A stretch of DNA of 64,000 bases from Coffea arabica (taxonomy: Eukaryota > Streptophyta > Magnoliopsida > Gentianales > Rubiaceae), in assembly GCF_036785885.1 (NCBI RefSeq), contig NC_092310.1:3782001-3846000 (forward strand). Direction: 5' to 3'. Positions 1 through 10,897 of this stretch are shown here, in pieces. The translations under genes and the position numbers were made by a program. Every line of letters begins with the position of its first letter. Position 1 is the first letter of the stretch. Under the pieces are notes generated by a model. That model saw only the letters and a list, made by a program, of their open reading frames with translations. It did not search any database and had not been told where the DNA came from.

Positions 1-62
1 TATCATACACACACACATATATACACATATATACATATATATGTGTGTATATATGCATGTAT
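1..62. repeat. CA/TA microsatellite
   Basis: Alternating CA and TA dinucleotides with short ATGTGTGTAT stretches. Simple-sequence repeat with no coding signal. Confidence 0.8.
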
Positions 63-536
63 GTATAGGCTTCTTCTTTATCTATCCAACCTATCTATCT
101 TCCACGCAAATATATAAGAAAAAAAACCTTGATAATGTATAGATGAAGGATATTTGACCATTTAATTAAATCCAATGGTATTAATTACTTTTTGAAACTA
201 CCCCGGTGACAAGTTGGTTAGATTATATTGAGAAAAAATGGCACTTCAAGAGTCTATAGTGCTAAAATTGATAATTTGAGGCACTTTGCGACTAAAGAAA
301 ATTTTAGAGAGTGATTTGCAATTATACTTAATTAAATACTCTGGAATAAGGTTCAATTTGGAGGTATTAAGTGCTTATTCTATTATATTTATTTGACAAA
401 ATTTCCTTGTCTTTGAATTCACTAAGAGCCACTTCATTTCTATACAAAATTTTGAATGAAAGTTTGATCACTTAATTTGCGGAATGTTTGAAGTAATGTA
501 ATAATATTCTTTCAAAATTATTGTACATACCTACAA

Positions 537-593
537 TCTTTCACACACAGTCTCTTTATTACATACACACACTTTCAGCCATACACACACACA

Positions 594-627
<34 letters not shown>

Positions 628-830
628 TACATACTTTATCTCTTTCTCTCACAAACATACACACTTTCTCTCTCTTAGACACACACAACTCTTCTCTCTC
701 TCTCTCTCACATGTTTTCATACATATACATATATTCTTTCACATGCACACATATTTTCTCTCACTCTCTCACACACACTTACACTTTCTTTCTGTTTCTC
801 TCACACACACGTACGTACACAAATATACAT
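537..830. repeat. CA/CT-rich low-complexity tract
   Basis: About 290 bases of interleaved (CA)n, (CT)n and (TTTCTCTCA)-like units. An open frame across it would encode only His/Ser/Leu/Thr repeats, which is a composition artefact rather than a gene. Nothing else recognisable lies in the first 1.8 kb apart from a possible single MITE end near 1153-1176. Confidence 0.8.
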
Positions 831-1883
831 TTTTTTAGCATTCTTTATTTAAACATAGTTGCTTATTATACATATACACATGCATTTTTTTTTTATCTCA
901 AACACACATTTGCATACAAAAATACTCAGAAATCTGCTTTTCGTATTGGAATTTCAGTTTAACAATATTAATAAGTGTTACTTAAAAACTAATCTAATAA
1001 AATAGTAAAACAATGTTATTGGTATTAAGCTATATAATATACATATAATAAAATTTTATACTTCAAATTTAGCAGGTCATCGAACAGGTTAGGCTTAATG
1101 AATTCAGATAATTTAGATTTCAAAATTTAAATTTAAATTTCAAATTTCAAATTTCGGTTTTATCAAACATTTCCTTAGTACATGGTCTTTTGATTCATAC
1201 ACGAAGTTTCAAATAGAAAATAGCTCGTATGAATTGTGATCACATGAAGTTGCAATCATGTGGTGTATTACTATCGCCCTATTGATAAATAGAAAAAATT
1301 GCATTTTCTTTACATAGTTGCCATTTGTTGGGCTCTTTTTCAATAACTTTTTCCAAAAGAAAAGTGATAGTAATGATATAGGATACTTATTAGCGGCGAA
1401 GTTAGCACCCATTGAACCAGAAGGGGGGGAAATTGTCAACTACAAATTTTGGTGAATAGTTAAGATTCAGATTTACTACGTAAGATACCTCGTATGATTA
1501 GCATGAAATGATGCTTGTCATTCAATCTAAGAAACATTGAAACATTCTCTCTTTTTTTTTGGGCAACAAAGTGATAATTAGGTTTAGTTTAGAATAAACA
1601 AATAATTTCTTGAAAAGTAATTATTGCAAACTTCATACACAGGGAAGAAAATTTTATAAATTTTAAGAAGGTGATGCATGTAGAAGTGTGAAATTTATAA
1701 AATTTTTAAGGTGCCAATAGGGATAACTCTGCAAAATTTTGGAATGAAGGAGGCAATAGTGTGCTTTTACAAAATTTAGGGTATGCAAATAAGGTGAAAA
1801 ATTAAAAATATTAGAAATCTTTAAGCCTTTTATATAATTTTTAAAACTTAAGGGTGGGGGAAGGGAATTGCCTACCCTCAAGT

Positions 1884-2803
1884 GAGTGGAGGAGCCAGGA
1901 TCTTTTCCGAGGGTGCAATAATATTAATTTAGATTTATAAGGCGTTGGCTTGTACATTGCTAGAGCAACTAAATATTCATTATAATAAATCAAAGCTCGT
2001 TTGAGATTTCCATTTGGCAAATAAGTTTTTTCTGTGTTTGTCTAAAATTTTACTATATCTTACTGTAGAAGTTATAGGAAAATTTTTTTGGATATTTTGA
2101 AATGTATAATTTAAAAATTTTGAGAAGTTTTTTGAAATTACTGTAGCTAAAGTTTTTTAAAAGCTTATAGAAGACAAACTTGGACAAAAATTTGTTTGCC
2201 AAATAGGCCCAGTATTTTTTAGATCATCTAATGATAAGAAAAATTATGCATAAGAATATAAGATATATATTTTGATTAACATATACAATAGGCAAATAAT
2301 TTGTATATAATTCAAGGAAGGGCTCTTAAGGACTTCCCTGTTGTCAGGTTCAGGATTCGAATTTTATGGTTGACAGTTGGTGGTGGAAACTGGAAAGCAT
2401 ATAGGGAGGGGAATGGTTTAAAAAATAAAAAATAATCTATACACAATTGAATTGTCAAATGGATATTTGGTTGGCTTGTAATTCATATAAAAAGGACATG
2501 TAGGAAAAGTTAAATATTACATAAATAAAATTTGCTTACTGAATAAGGTAAATTACATTTAATAGAAAAGGAAAAAAAAATAGCATCATGTAATATATTT
2601 TAGTTCAAGATTCACCATTATGGAAATAGTGGGGACAATTGCAAAAAGTTTCAAAACTTTTGGGGGGCAATGGTGGGTCTAAATAGAATGTTATCAAAAT
2701 TTAGGGGAAGTAGGACAATACCAAAATTTCTAAAATTTTATAGACTATTTTAAAGTTTCAGAAAAATTGAGGGGGTGCAAGGCTTAACGTGGCTCCGTCA
2801 CTC
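1884..2803. mobile_element. Non-autonomous TIR element with GGAGCCA/TGGCTCC ends
   Basis: The left end reads roughly GTGGAGGAGCCAGG and the right end, read on the other strand, TGACGGAGCCACG. This gives an imperfect terminal inverted repeat. The interior is AT-rich and non-coding, with GGGGGCAAT and GGGGGTGCAAGG tracts near the right end. Inside it (about 1999-2212) is a smaller MITE-like unit with TTTGGCAAAT near the left and TTTGCCAAAT near the right. Superfamily not determined and no target-site duplication was recognised. Confidence 0.4.
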
Positions 2804-3280
2804 TCAACTGTTGAAACTTACGGTGCCACATGAAAGTTGAAACTGGGAGAAAATGAAAAACTCGTAGAAAGGACGAAAGAAAGTTGAATACTACACTGAA
2901 AAATGATGAAGATAAGGACAGCGTAGACAATCTATTTATTCTAGCCCTTTTCAAAAATTTCTGAAGAAAAAAAATACAAATAAGATATCGATTAAACGAC
3001 GCAAACACAATGCAATACCAAGTTAAATACTACAATTTCTTTGCATTAATTACCATCATTATGGTGCCTGTTGAATTAATATTCTAGAAATTAAATATGT
3101 CAAATTTACATTTCACTAAAATTAAGAAGTAAGACTTTTAACTTTTGTGTCCCCTCCATAGCGTATTCATTTACGAGTAACTTCATAAATATCAACTTAT
3201 GTTAAACAGAAAAAAAAAAATTAAGACAAGTCCATTTATTGCTATCCAATGGATTAAATTTCATGACTATCCATTTATTG

Positions 3281-4000
3281 TAGGCCTGTTAATCAGGCCA
3301 TCTAGTCAAACTTTAACAAGTTCAGATTCGACTTATATAGTTAGTACCATTTTCTGGTTTTGAGTTATGTGTTTCGAATTGATAAATATGAAACTCGTAC
3401 TTGGATTACAAAATATTCTGTGAGCCTAATTCGAGCTTGGTTCAATCTCACTTATTGCTCCTTAGTTTCTTTAATATAAGCACTATAACTATTAAACTCT
3501 AAAACTAATTTAACATCCATAAGATCAGAACATTAAAACTATGCAGAATCAATAACAGTTTATTAAAAAGTATATAAACCAAGAATTTTTCAACAATAGT
3601 TTATCCAATTAGTTCAAAGTAGATGGAAAATAATAATAAAATATGATCAATGGTCAATAAATCTTCAAAAGTTCTCAATTTGCTCATACTAAGATTTATT
3701 CCTTTGAATCTTTTGGCATAATTTTGTATATTTAATATTTCTTATGTATATTAATATATTTTGACGCATAAATCATAGGCATAAAATATTAATATTATAT
3801 ATCTAGAGATATAATTATATATATCAAAATATAAATTTATTATATATAATTATATATGTAGATGCAGATCAAATGGCTAAGTTTTTGGACCTAATATTTA
3901 TATTCAAACTCAATCCAGTTTAATAAAAGGTTAGCTTCATTGAACTTTTTTGGGCCTAATAGATTGAGATCGGGTTTGCCCGAGTCCAGTAACGGTCCTA
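3281..4000. mobile_element. hAT-like non-autonomous DNA transposon
   Basis: The left end TAGGCCTGTTAATCAGGC mirrors the right end, whose reverse complement is TAGGACCGTTACTGGACTC. Flanks are ATTTATTG (3273-3280) and ATTTATTA (4001-4008), an 8-bp duplication with one mismatch. An 8-bp duplication and short TIRs fit the hAT superfamily. The 720-bp interior is AT-rich with no ORF, so it would depend on a transposase elsewhere. Confidence 0.6.
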
Positions 4001-4746
4001 ATTTATTACTTGTTGTATCTCTACATGTGGGTTATGAGTATTGATGGAGCCACCTTTGGTCAGAGATGTCATGTGCCCTCCTCACTGGCTGAAGGAAAGC
4101 TCCAATTCTAGTTATTGAATTTTTTTTTAATAAAAATTATGTTTATCTTGCTAATTTATTAATATGTCCGAGTCATCAGATAAAAATTCTAATTCTAGTT
4201 ATATAAATTCTTCAAAAATTTATTTTACGTTGTTAATTTATTAATGTGCCTACACTCATGAAAGAAAAATGTAGATTAAATTTCAAGCATAGGAAAGTAT
4301 AAAAGATATAATTTTTTTGCCAGAATAATTCGCAGAAATTCAGTGTAAATATGTAATTATGAGTAATTTGATAATTATTTTTAATAAAAGAAACAATTGA
4401 TGTACATAATGCTTCACCTTAATGATGATTACATATATTGAAGAAATTTTTAAGGAATTCAGTTTATTGGTAAGTTTGTCTAGCTATATACAAAATTATA
4501 CCATTTGCAATGACTTTTCCCATACATATTATTTGTCCCATAATTTCTACAGAACAGAAAACAAAAATAACCTTGTTCTTAGACGTCACCATACCCTATG
4601 AGTTGTGGAACCTGGGACTCAAGCTGTTGCCGTCTCTAAATGATTTTGCTCAATTCAACAGAGCGTAAGTCAATATATTATGAGTATAAGTCACTTTGAA
4701 TCCAATACAAATGCGAACAAAATTTTGTAAGATCCACGCATAACTA

Positions 4747-4747
<1 letters not shown>

Positions 4748-4806
<59 letters not shown>
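4748..4806. repeat. (AT)n microsatellite
   Basis: About 29 uninterrupted AT repeats. A likely polymorphic simple-sequence locus, 30 bases before the target-site duplication of the next transposon. Confidence 0.95.
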
Positions 4807-4809
<3 letters not shown>

Positions 4810-4839
4810 CTAATCGGAACCTACCAATTGTTTTTTTTA

Positions 4840-5830
4840 GGGATAATTTCACAAACCTCCCCTGAGGTTTCTTACAATTACAAAGAGCTCTTCTTAGGTT
4901 TTAAAAATTACATATACCTCCTTTACTTTTACTGTTTTGTAACAATGTAGGTCTAAGAATTTAGATTTTTTTTCAAAAATCCTAAATTGCCATTTTGTAT
5001 GAAACTAAGAAAGAAAAATATAGTATACTCAATTATTTTCTTTCATACTTTGCATAAATCAACAAAGCCAAATCCCTAACAACCATCCAAGCATAAATTC
5101 TAAAATCAAGTAACCATCCAAAAGATCTCAAATTGCATATATAATAATACTTGCCACGATAAAAAAAAAAAACACATACACACACACATACACAAAAACT
5201 CATTGACAACCAATTTTATACCCCCAAATTAAATATCAATGCTCAAATACTTATTCAATATAAGTTAATTTGACCTAAAACCACCATTACAATTCTCATA
5301 TGGCCTTAAAAATATTAATATCTCAAAAGTTGAGAATAAATTCTACCTCCACAACAAAATCATAATAAAAATTTCTAATCCAATAAAAGAAATCATTATG
5401 TAATTATTGACATTTTAAAAAAGTTTTTCTTAATAATAAACAAATATGACAAATTCCACATCTTTAGTTTTTTTTCCTATTTCAATCATCAATTTCATTA
5501 TTTATTTCTCTATCACTGCGAATCTCTTCATTCTCTTCTTGTTTGACACATAATCTACTCCTTTTGTAGATTTTGTTATTTCAATTTGCTAATATTCATA
5601 AAATTGAAGATAATAAAAAGAGATTATATTAACTAAAAAATAGACAATAGACAGAAAAATAATTTTTTTTGGGTTTTGTAAATTTATTGCCATAAATTTA
5701 AAATTGTCTACTAAGTGGAAGGCATTATAGGCATTTTACAATGTCAAGGAAGGTAAGTGTAATTTCTTAAACCTAAGGGGAGTCGAGTGCAATTGTCAGA
5801 AACCTCAAGGGAGGTTTCTGAAATTATCCC
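4840..5830. mobile_element. Long-TIR transposon, Mutator-like (non-autonomous)
   Basis: The left terminus GGGATAATTTCACAAACC and the right terminus (reverse complement GGGATAATTTCAGAAACC) are near-identical. The inverted similarity continues, with substitutions, for about 85 bp at each end. The element is bounded by a perfect 9-bp direct repeat TTTTTTTTA (4831-4839 and 5831-5839). A 9-bp duplication plus long TIRs is the hallmark of Mutator-like elements. The 0.8-kb interior is AT-rich with no transposase ORF. Caveat: the duplication is low complexity, so chance contributes more than usual. Confidence 0.7.
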
Positions 5831-5839
5831 TTTTTTTTA

Positions 5840-6780
5840 ACATTGATGCTTGCAATTGTCCATGCCCTAATTCCGAGTTATAAACAGATTTTTATATATT
5901 CTTTCATGAGTACGTCCTTACTGTTCTAGCTCATTTATTAGGCAGACTGCAATTGAATGCATAATTAGTAAAACACAGGACGGGTATAATATTAGATATT
6001 CTATGAATGCATATTATGCGATTTTTTTTTTCAAAAGTACGATGAAAAGTTTGACATAAAATTACGTGTTCAGCAAAATTATGTCTATAAATTCGAACGT
6101 GAATAATACAAATATATTTAAAACTTATGAAACTAAAAATATGGATAAATATATTATAGATTTCAAAGACTAGGCTACATTTATAGTAATTTTAAACTCA
6201 TTTTATGTATGAGATATTAAATTTATTAAAAAATTATCACCTTATTATTTAAATATGTATACATCTACCATTTTTATGATATATATTGCTCTTATTTTTT
6301 CATATAACTCAAAAGTTTTGTTATTATCCTTATTCTTTGAAAAATTGAAGTATAATTCATAAAGTATAATACGGTAAAAGTTTATTACGTGTTTTATATA
6401 GTCAATTGAAAAGTATGAATGTTTTTAAAGTATTTTTGCAATATATGAAATACAAAAGTTTTTTGGAATGATACGTATGAACATATATTACATGGGTATA
6501 ATACGAGTATTTACTAAGTATGGTTGAATGAACCTACATTGCACTGTTATTAGCCGGAAATGAAATATACATTCTTCTGATTTCTTTCCCATTAAAACCC
6601 CCGTTGGATTCAATCATTCTAGCAACAGATTCCGCTCTTAGGAAAAAACCTCATTAGCCCTTACCAATAAGATAGACAGAAGATCACAGCATTGATTGCT
6701 GTTCATCATCTAGACACTATTGACAATAATTATGCTGACACTAGAACAATAATGAGGCAGCCTTCTTTCAATCCATTTCT
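5840..6780. other. AT-rich intergenic stretch
   Basis: No gene, RNA gene or bounded repeat was recognised here. It leads into the putative promoter of the glucanase gene. Confidence 0.6.
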
Positions 6781-6782
6781 AA

Positions 6783-6789
6783 TATAAAA
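6783..6789 (+). promoter_or_regulatory. Candidate TATA box for the GH17 gene
   Basis: TATAAAA in a locally less AT-extreme context, followed about 30 bp later by a C/T-rich stretch suitable for initiation. It lies about 520 bp before the chosen ATG. This fits a 5' leader interrupted by an intron that would end at the TTTCAG at 7256-7261. Inferred from position only. Confidence 0.4.
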
Positions 6790-7148
6790 TGCTTTCCCCT
6801 TCTCATACATAACTCTTAGTATTTGAGACCAGATTGAAATATTTTTCTGTAGCCTCCTCTTCTCAATTCAAAGTATGCCCTTTTGATCTTCTAAAGAGAG
6901 TTGCAACTATTAACTTTTATGTTGTTAACAATAGGGAATATGGATTGTAAACCTCTTTCTTTGTTCATTTCATTTGTGAAGTTGTCCTGGTTTGATCTTT
7001 ACATGAGTATCACTTTGTTTTTCCTCGTTAATCTCTGGTTAGTTTAGTACATATCGATATTGGGATTTGCAGAATTAATTCTAATTCCTTGTTGATATTA
7101 TTTATTGACAAAAAACATTAAGTTTAAACATGAATGTTTATCAATTCA

Positions 7149-7149
<1 letters not shown>

Positions 7150-7225
<76 letters not shown>
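7150..7225. repeat. (CT)n-(AT)n compound microsatellite
   Basis: About 10 CT repeats run directly into about 27 AT repeats. They sit about 35 bp upstream of a good splice-acceptor-like TTTCAG at 7256-7261. An ATG at 7130 reads through this tract in frame with the glucanase, giving a meaningless Leu-Ser/Tyr-Ile run, so it is probably intron or leader. Confidence 0.9.
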
Positions 7226-7226
<1 letters not shown>

Positions 7227-7309
7227 CCACATTGAATTTGTTTTTCTATATGCTCTTTCAGGTGATATGGATATTTAATCAAATTAAAGAAGGATCCAAA
7301 TATCAAACC

Positions 7310-8365
7310 ATGGTATATTTGAGCTTTTTCCAGATTGTTTGGATAATTGTACTTGTGAACTTCCCAACAGGCACAATTGGAGACAAAGTTAATATTGGAG
7401 TTTCTTACCCAAGATTTCCACCGGACGTACCTTCCCTACCACAGGAAATTGTCGACCTTTACAAAAAGTATGGCATAGGCAAAATCAGAATCCCTCCAAT
7501 TCCAGATGTTTTAGAGGCACTGAGAGGCAGCGATATTGATGTTGCTTTGGGGATCCCAAATGAGGATGTAGAGACGATGGCAACCAACTTCGATTTCGCA
7601 ACATTCTGGTATACACAATTCATTGAACCATACGTCCATGATGTTAAGTTCACATTCATGACCGTTGGAAACGAGGCAATCCCTGGAGAAAGAGGAAGCT
7701 TTGTGTCTCCTGCGATGAGAAATCTTCAAACTGTTCTGGATAACAATGGAGTAGGAAGTAGTATGCATGTGACCACCGCAGTTAGCACAAATGTCTTGGA
7801 CTTTACAATACCACCATCGGCTGCAGAATTCACGATCGAGGCCCTGAATGAAGGGCTTGATAAAGTTGTTGAGTTCTTGCAATATGTTGCCTCGAATGTC
7901 CTGATGGTCAATGTGTACCCTTACAACGACTATGCAGCCGATCCAGCCAACATTCGCCTGGATTTTGCTCAGTTCACAGCAAACGAGGCAGTGATAGTAG
8001 ATGATACCTTGAACTATACAAACCTGTTTGATGCAACCCTGGATGCATTCTTCTGGGCACTGGAAAGGGCAAACGGATCCGATGTACGTTTGGCGGTGGC
8101 CGAGACAGGTTGGCCTACTGCTGGGAATGGAAACGTTACAACTACAGCTCTTGCATCTACATACAACAACAATCTTGTGAAACACGTGGTGAACTACAAT
8201 GGTACGCCCAAGAAGCCTGGGCAGGGTGGCTTGGATGCTTTCATTTTTAGCCTGTTTGATGAAAATACAGACCCTGATGAGGATAGACGAAACTTTGGAA
8301 TCTTCAATTCTAACCTGGAACCTGCTTATCCGTTATTTAGTGCAAATGGGAATAAGCATTTTTAA
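7310..8365 (+). CDS. Glucan endo-1,3-beta-glucosidase-like protein (GH17)
   Basis: The 351-residue product should hydrolyse internal beta-1,3-glucan (callose or fungal wall) bonds outside the cell, a common defence and development role. The ATG at 7310 sits in a favourable context (ACCATGG) and begins a hydrophobic signal peptide of about 24 residues (MVYLSFFQIVWIIVLVNF, then PTGTIG). GH17 hallmarks follow: YKKYGIGKIRI, ALRGSDIDVALGIPN, VGNEAIPG with the acid/base Glu, VNVYPYNDY, and LAVAETGWPTAGNG with the nucleophile Glu, then FSLFDENTDPD near the C-terminus. There is no X8/CBM43 domain and no GPI tail. Oddities: the mature protein has no cysteine (the usual GVCYG start is GVSYP) and the usual RIYDP motif reads RIPPIPD. 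Several N-glycosylation sequons (NYT, NGS, NVT, NGT) are present. An upstream exon or leader intron is possible. The family call is firm; activity is inferred. Confidence 0.88.
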   Translation: MVYLSFFQIVWIIVLVNFPTGTIGDKVNIGVSYPRFPPDVPSLPQEIVDLYKKYGIGKIRIPPIPDVLEALRGSDIDVALGIPNEDVETMATNFDFATFWYTQFIEPYVHDVKFTFMTVGNEAIPGERGSFVSPAMRNLQTVLDNNGVGSSMHVTTAVSTNVLDFTIPPSAAEFTIEALNEGLDKVVEFLQYVASNVLMVNVYPYNDYAADPANIRLDFAQFTANEAVIVDDTLNYTNLFDATLDAFFWALERANGSDVRLAVAETGWPTAGNGNVTTTALASTYNNNLVKHVVNYNGTPKKPGQGGLDAFIFSLFDENTDPDEDRRNFGIFNSNLEPAYPLFSANGNKHF

Positions 8366-8566
8366 AGTTGCACAAAGAGTAGGAAGGACAAGGAATGTAT
8401 GTAGTCATGAAAAACGAATTATAATCTGGATGCAATGTATCATACTATAAATTCTACGAGTTGTTTCTCACTGTTGCTTTTTCTTGTTCTACTGCATCAT
8501 GGTTCTTCCAACAAAATTTTGGTAATGGGGAAATTTTGGAGTGCTTAAAATGGATTACCGGAAATT

Positions 8567-8826
8567 GAAGCTAAAATCAGGAGTACGAGAAATCCTTGCC
8601 TGCTTGAAGTTTAAGCCACTATGAGCAGAGGATCCATCCTCTAACAAAGGCCAGCCCTTAATTGACTATGACCTTAGACTGGTGAGGCGCGTCATCGCTG
8701 CCAATGTTGAAGCTTTTCACAACCTGAGTTTCCAAACCAATCTGGGAAAGCTTCTAATTCCATAGTAATTTAAACTAAATTCTATGAGGCCGGTGAGGTC
8801 TTGGAGCTGCACTGACAGCAAAGCGA
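8567..8826 (-). pseudogene. Relic of the 3' end of an NB-LRR gene
   Basis: Base by base this follows the 3' end of the NB-LRR gene at 31947-35402, in the same minus orientation. Shared stretches include CCTCTAACAAAGGCCAGCC, GAAGCTTTTCACAACCTGA, CCAAACCAATCTGG and GGTCTTGGAGCTGC. Small deletions and frame changes prevent translation, and no NB-ARC sequence is present. It is an isolated fragment of an LRR C-terminus about 23 kb from its paralogue, directly downstream of the glucanase. Alignment by eye; confident of homology, not of exact ends. Confidence 0.75.
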
Positions 8827-9102
8827 TTAAAATTAATAGGCACGGACAGCAAAGCGCTATTTTGACATTTTTTCGATCTGGTCCAACTCTACTAGTTAAT
8901 AGGTATCAAATATGCTTTAAACTAATTGACTCTCATGGACTACACTTTCTTTCTTAAAAAAAAAAAAAAAAACCTAAAAGAGGTGGTATGGAATTCAAGA
9001 AGCGGGAAGAGAGAATGTGAGACTTGAATCCAAAACCTCTAAATCTTGAGCCTTAATCTTAATTATTAGACCAAAATTAGCTATATTGAACTCTCCTCTA
9101 TT

Positions 9103-9690
9103 TAGGGATGGTAATTCTTGATCCGATCCAAAAACATGAGTCGAGTCTATCATAAAATTAATGGATATGGTTTTACTTTTCACAGGTTTGGATCAAATTT
9201 AGGTTGGATCTGAATAACCAGTCAAGCAAACAAATCCAAATAAGGTCAATCATCCGTTGATTCGTTTGACCCATTTGACTCGTTTAATGCGTGACTTTAT
9301 AATTTAGTAAATAAATTGGGGCTATAAAATAAATTAAAAAACTAATCTAGGCTATCAATTAATATTACTACAATGCAATCATGAATGTTATGCGAAAACA
9401 ATAGATTTTATTTGTAAAAGTGTCATAGTTTTGTTTTTTGTTCATATTTTTTGTGTTAAAAAAAAAGGAAAACCAAAAAAGCACTACAAGCAACATATAC
9501 GAAATTCAAGATTGAGCTGCAATTTTCCATATTTTATGGAAACTTCATTATAGAAAAGTCCACCATACTACCAAGATGAGAAGCTCAAAAAAGAAAAAAG
9601 AAAGTTAGGCAAATAGGTTATTCAAATCGAGTTTAATTTTGTGGATTGTGTTCGAGTGGACGTGTTATTCAAGATACTTGATTAGAGCAC
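9103..9690 (-). repeat. Dispersed repeat, copy 1 (inverted relative to copy 2)
   Basis: Begins TAGGGATGGTAATTC and follows, as an inverted copy, the repeat at 15406-16071. Shared features include the GACCCATTTGACTCG / GGTTGACCCATTTGACTTG block and the GACTTTTCTATAATG / GACTTTTCTACAATG block. The far end is degraded. Non-coding. Probably a hAT-type non-autonomous transposon. Confidence 0.55.
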
Positions 9691-10222
9691 ACAAATTTTT
9701 TGTGAAGAAGTGGTCTGTCATCATCAACTGAGTCAATTTGTACTGGTGGTGACAAAGATAATGAATTTTTAAAAAAATTTTAACAAGACATGATGAACCG
9801 TTGCCGATTGAACGGTAAAACCCGAAATCAACTACTTCGTCGGGTCACTCAGTTATCGGAATTTTGAAAACGAACATACCAATTTGAGAATTCCTTTCAG
9901 TTGGTTAGAAATTCTAAGAAAACAGTCAAGACTGGGCTTTAAAACCTTAAAAGTATTTGGTTCGGATAACATTAATTGTGGTAGTATGTATAGTCACATG
10001 ATAAATTAAGTATAATTAAAATATATTAACAAGTGCTCACAAATGCATGTTAAAATAATGCTATATCCGCATAGAGGATACAGGTGCTTTCCTATTAAAA
10101 ACCAGGGATAAAAGGGCTTTCCAATTTTAAGAAAAAGGGAAAAAAAAGGTGATAGTATCCCCATCTATATGAGCTTAACATCGAATTATATATATATATA
10201 TGAATAAATCTTATATACACTG

Positions 10223-10231
10223 ACATCCAAG

Positions 10232-10270
<39 letters not shown>

Positions 10271-10276
10271 TGGATG
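10223..10276. repeat. AT-core perfect inverted repeat
   Basis: CATCCAAGATAT is followed by a run of AT and then ATATCTTGGATG, so the whole 54 bases can fold into one hairpin. It may be the centre of a MITE or just an expanded (AT)n inside a small palindrome. Confidence 0.6.
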
Positions 10277-10897
10277 AAATTTCTAGTACGGACAATAGAT
10301 ACACTAACCGTTTTAGATGCATAGCAAATATATAAAATTTTGAGTACCTAATATCATGCATTCAGACCTGCTAATGTGCACAATGTTAGTTTAGGAAAGA
10401 TTAATAATTTTTTTTTGTTACATATGGTTTTTTTGGCAGTTCAATTTCTGTATTGATGAGACTTCATGATATGTTCAATTTTTTTAAATATATTTTTCGT
10501 AAGTGCGTGTCTCACGTATGAGAGGCTATAATTAGATTTTTACATTTTTTCATGACAATTTGCTTTTGTTTTACATTGAATTCCATTCTGGTAACAGATG
10601 ACACTCTGAGAGAAATCCTCCAAAATTCGTTACTACTTACCAAAAAAAAAAAAAACAAAAGAAAGAACATCATAGAATCGATTGCAGTGTATTTTTTTGG
10701 TGTTTGTATAAAATTTTACTGTAATTTACTATAAACTTTGTAGAAAATACTCTTGTATTTAGGTTTTAGAGATATTAAAATTTTTTCTCTTTTTTTCCTT
10801 TTCTTTTTCTTTGATTTTTTCACCTTTCTTTTCTCTTCTCTTCTTTCTTTTCTACACCTTAACTCCTCCCATCCTCTCCATTGTCACCACAGCCTAC

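Noticed and set aside
521..962. Two overlapping open frames across the CA/CT tract
   Set aside because: Composition is only His/Ser/Leu/Thr/Phe from dinucleotide repeats; no initiation context or domain.
7459..8185. Open frames on the minus strand opposite the glucanase gene, one of 224 codons
   Set aside because: Shadow of the GH17 reading frame; Cys/His-rich nonsense composition and no known domain.
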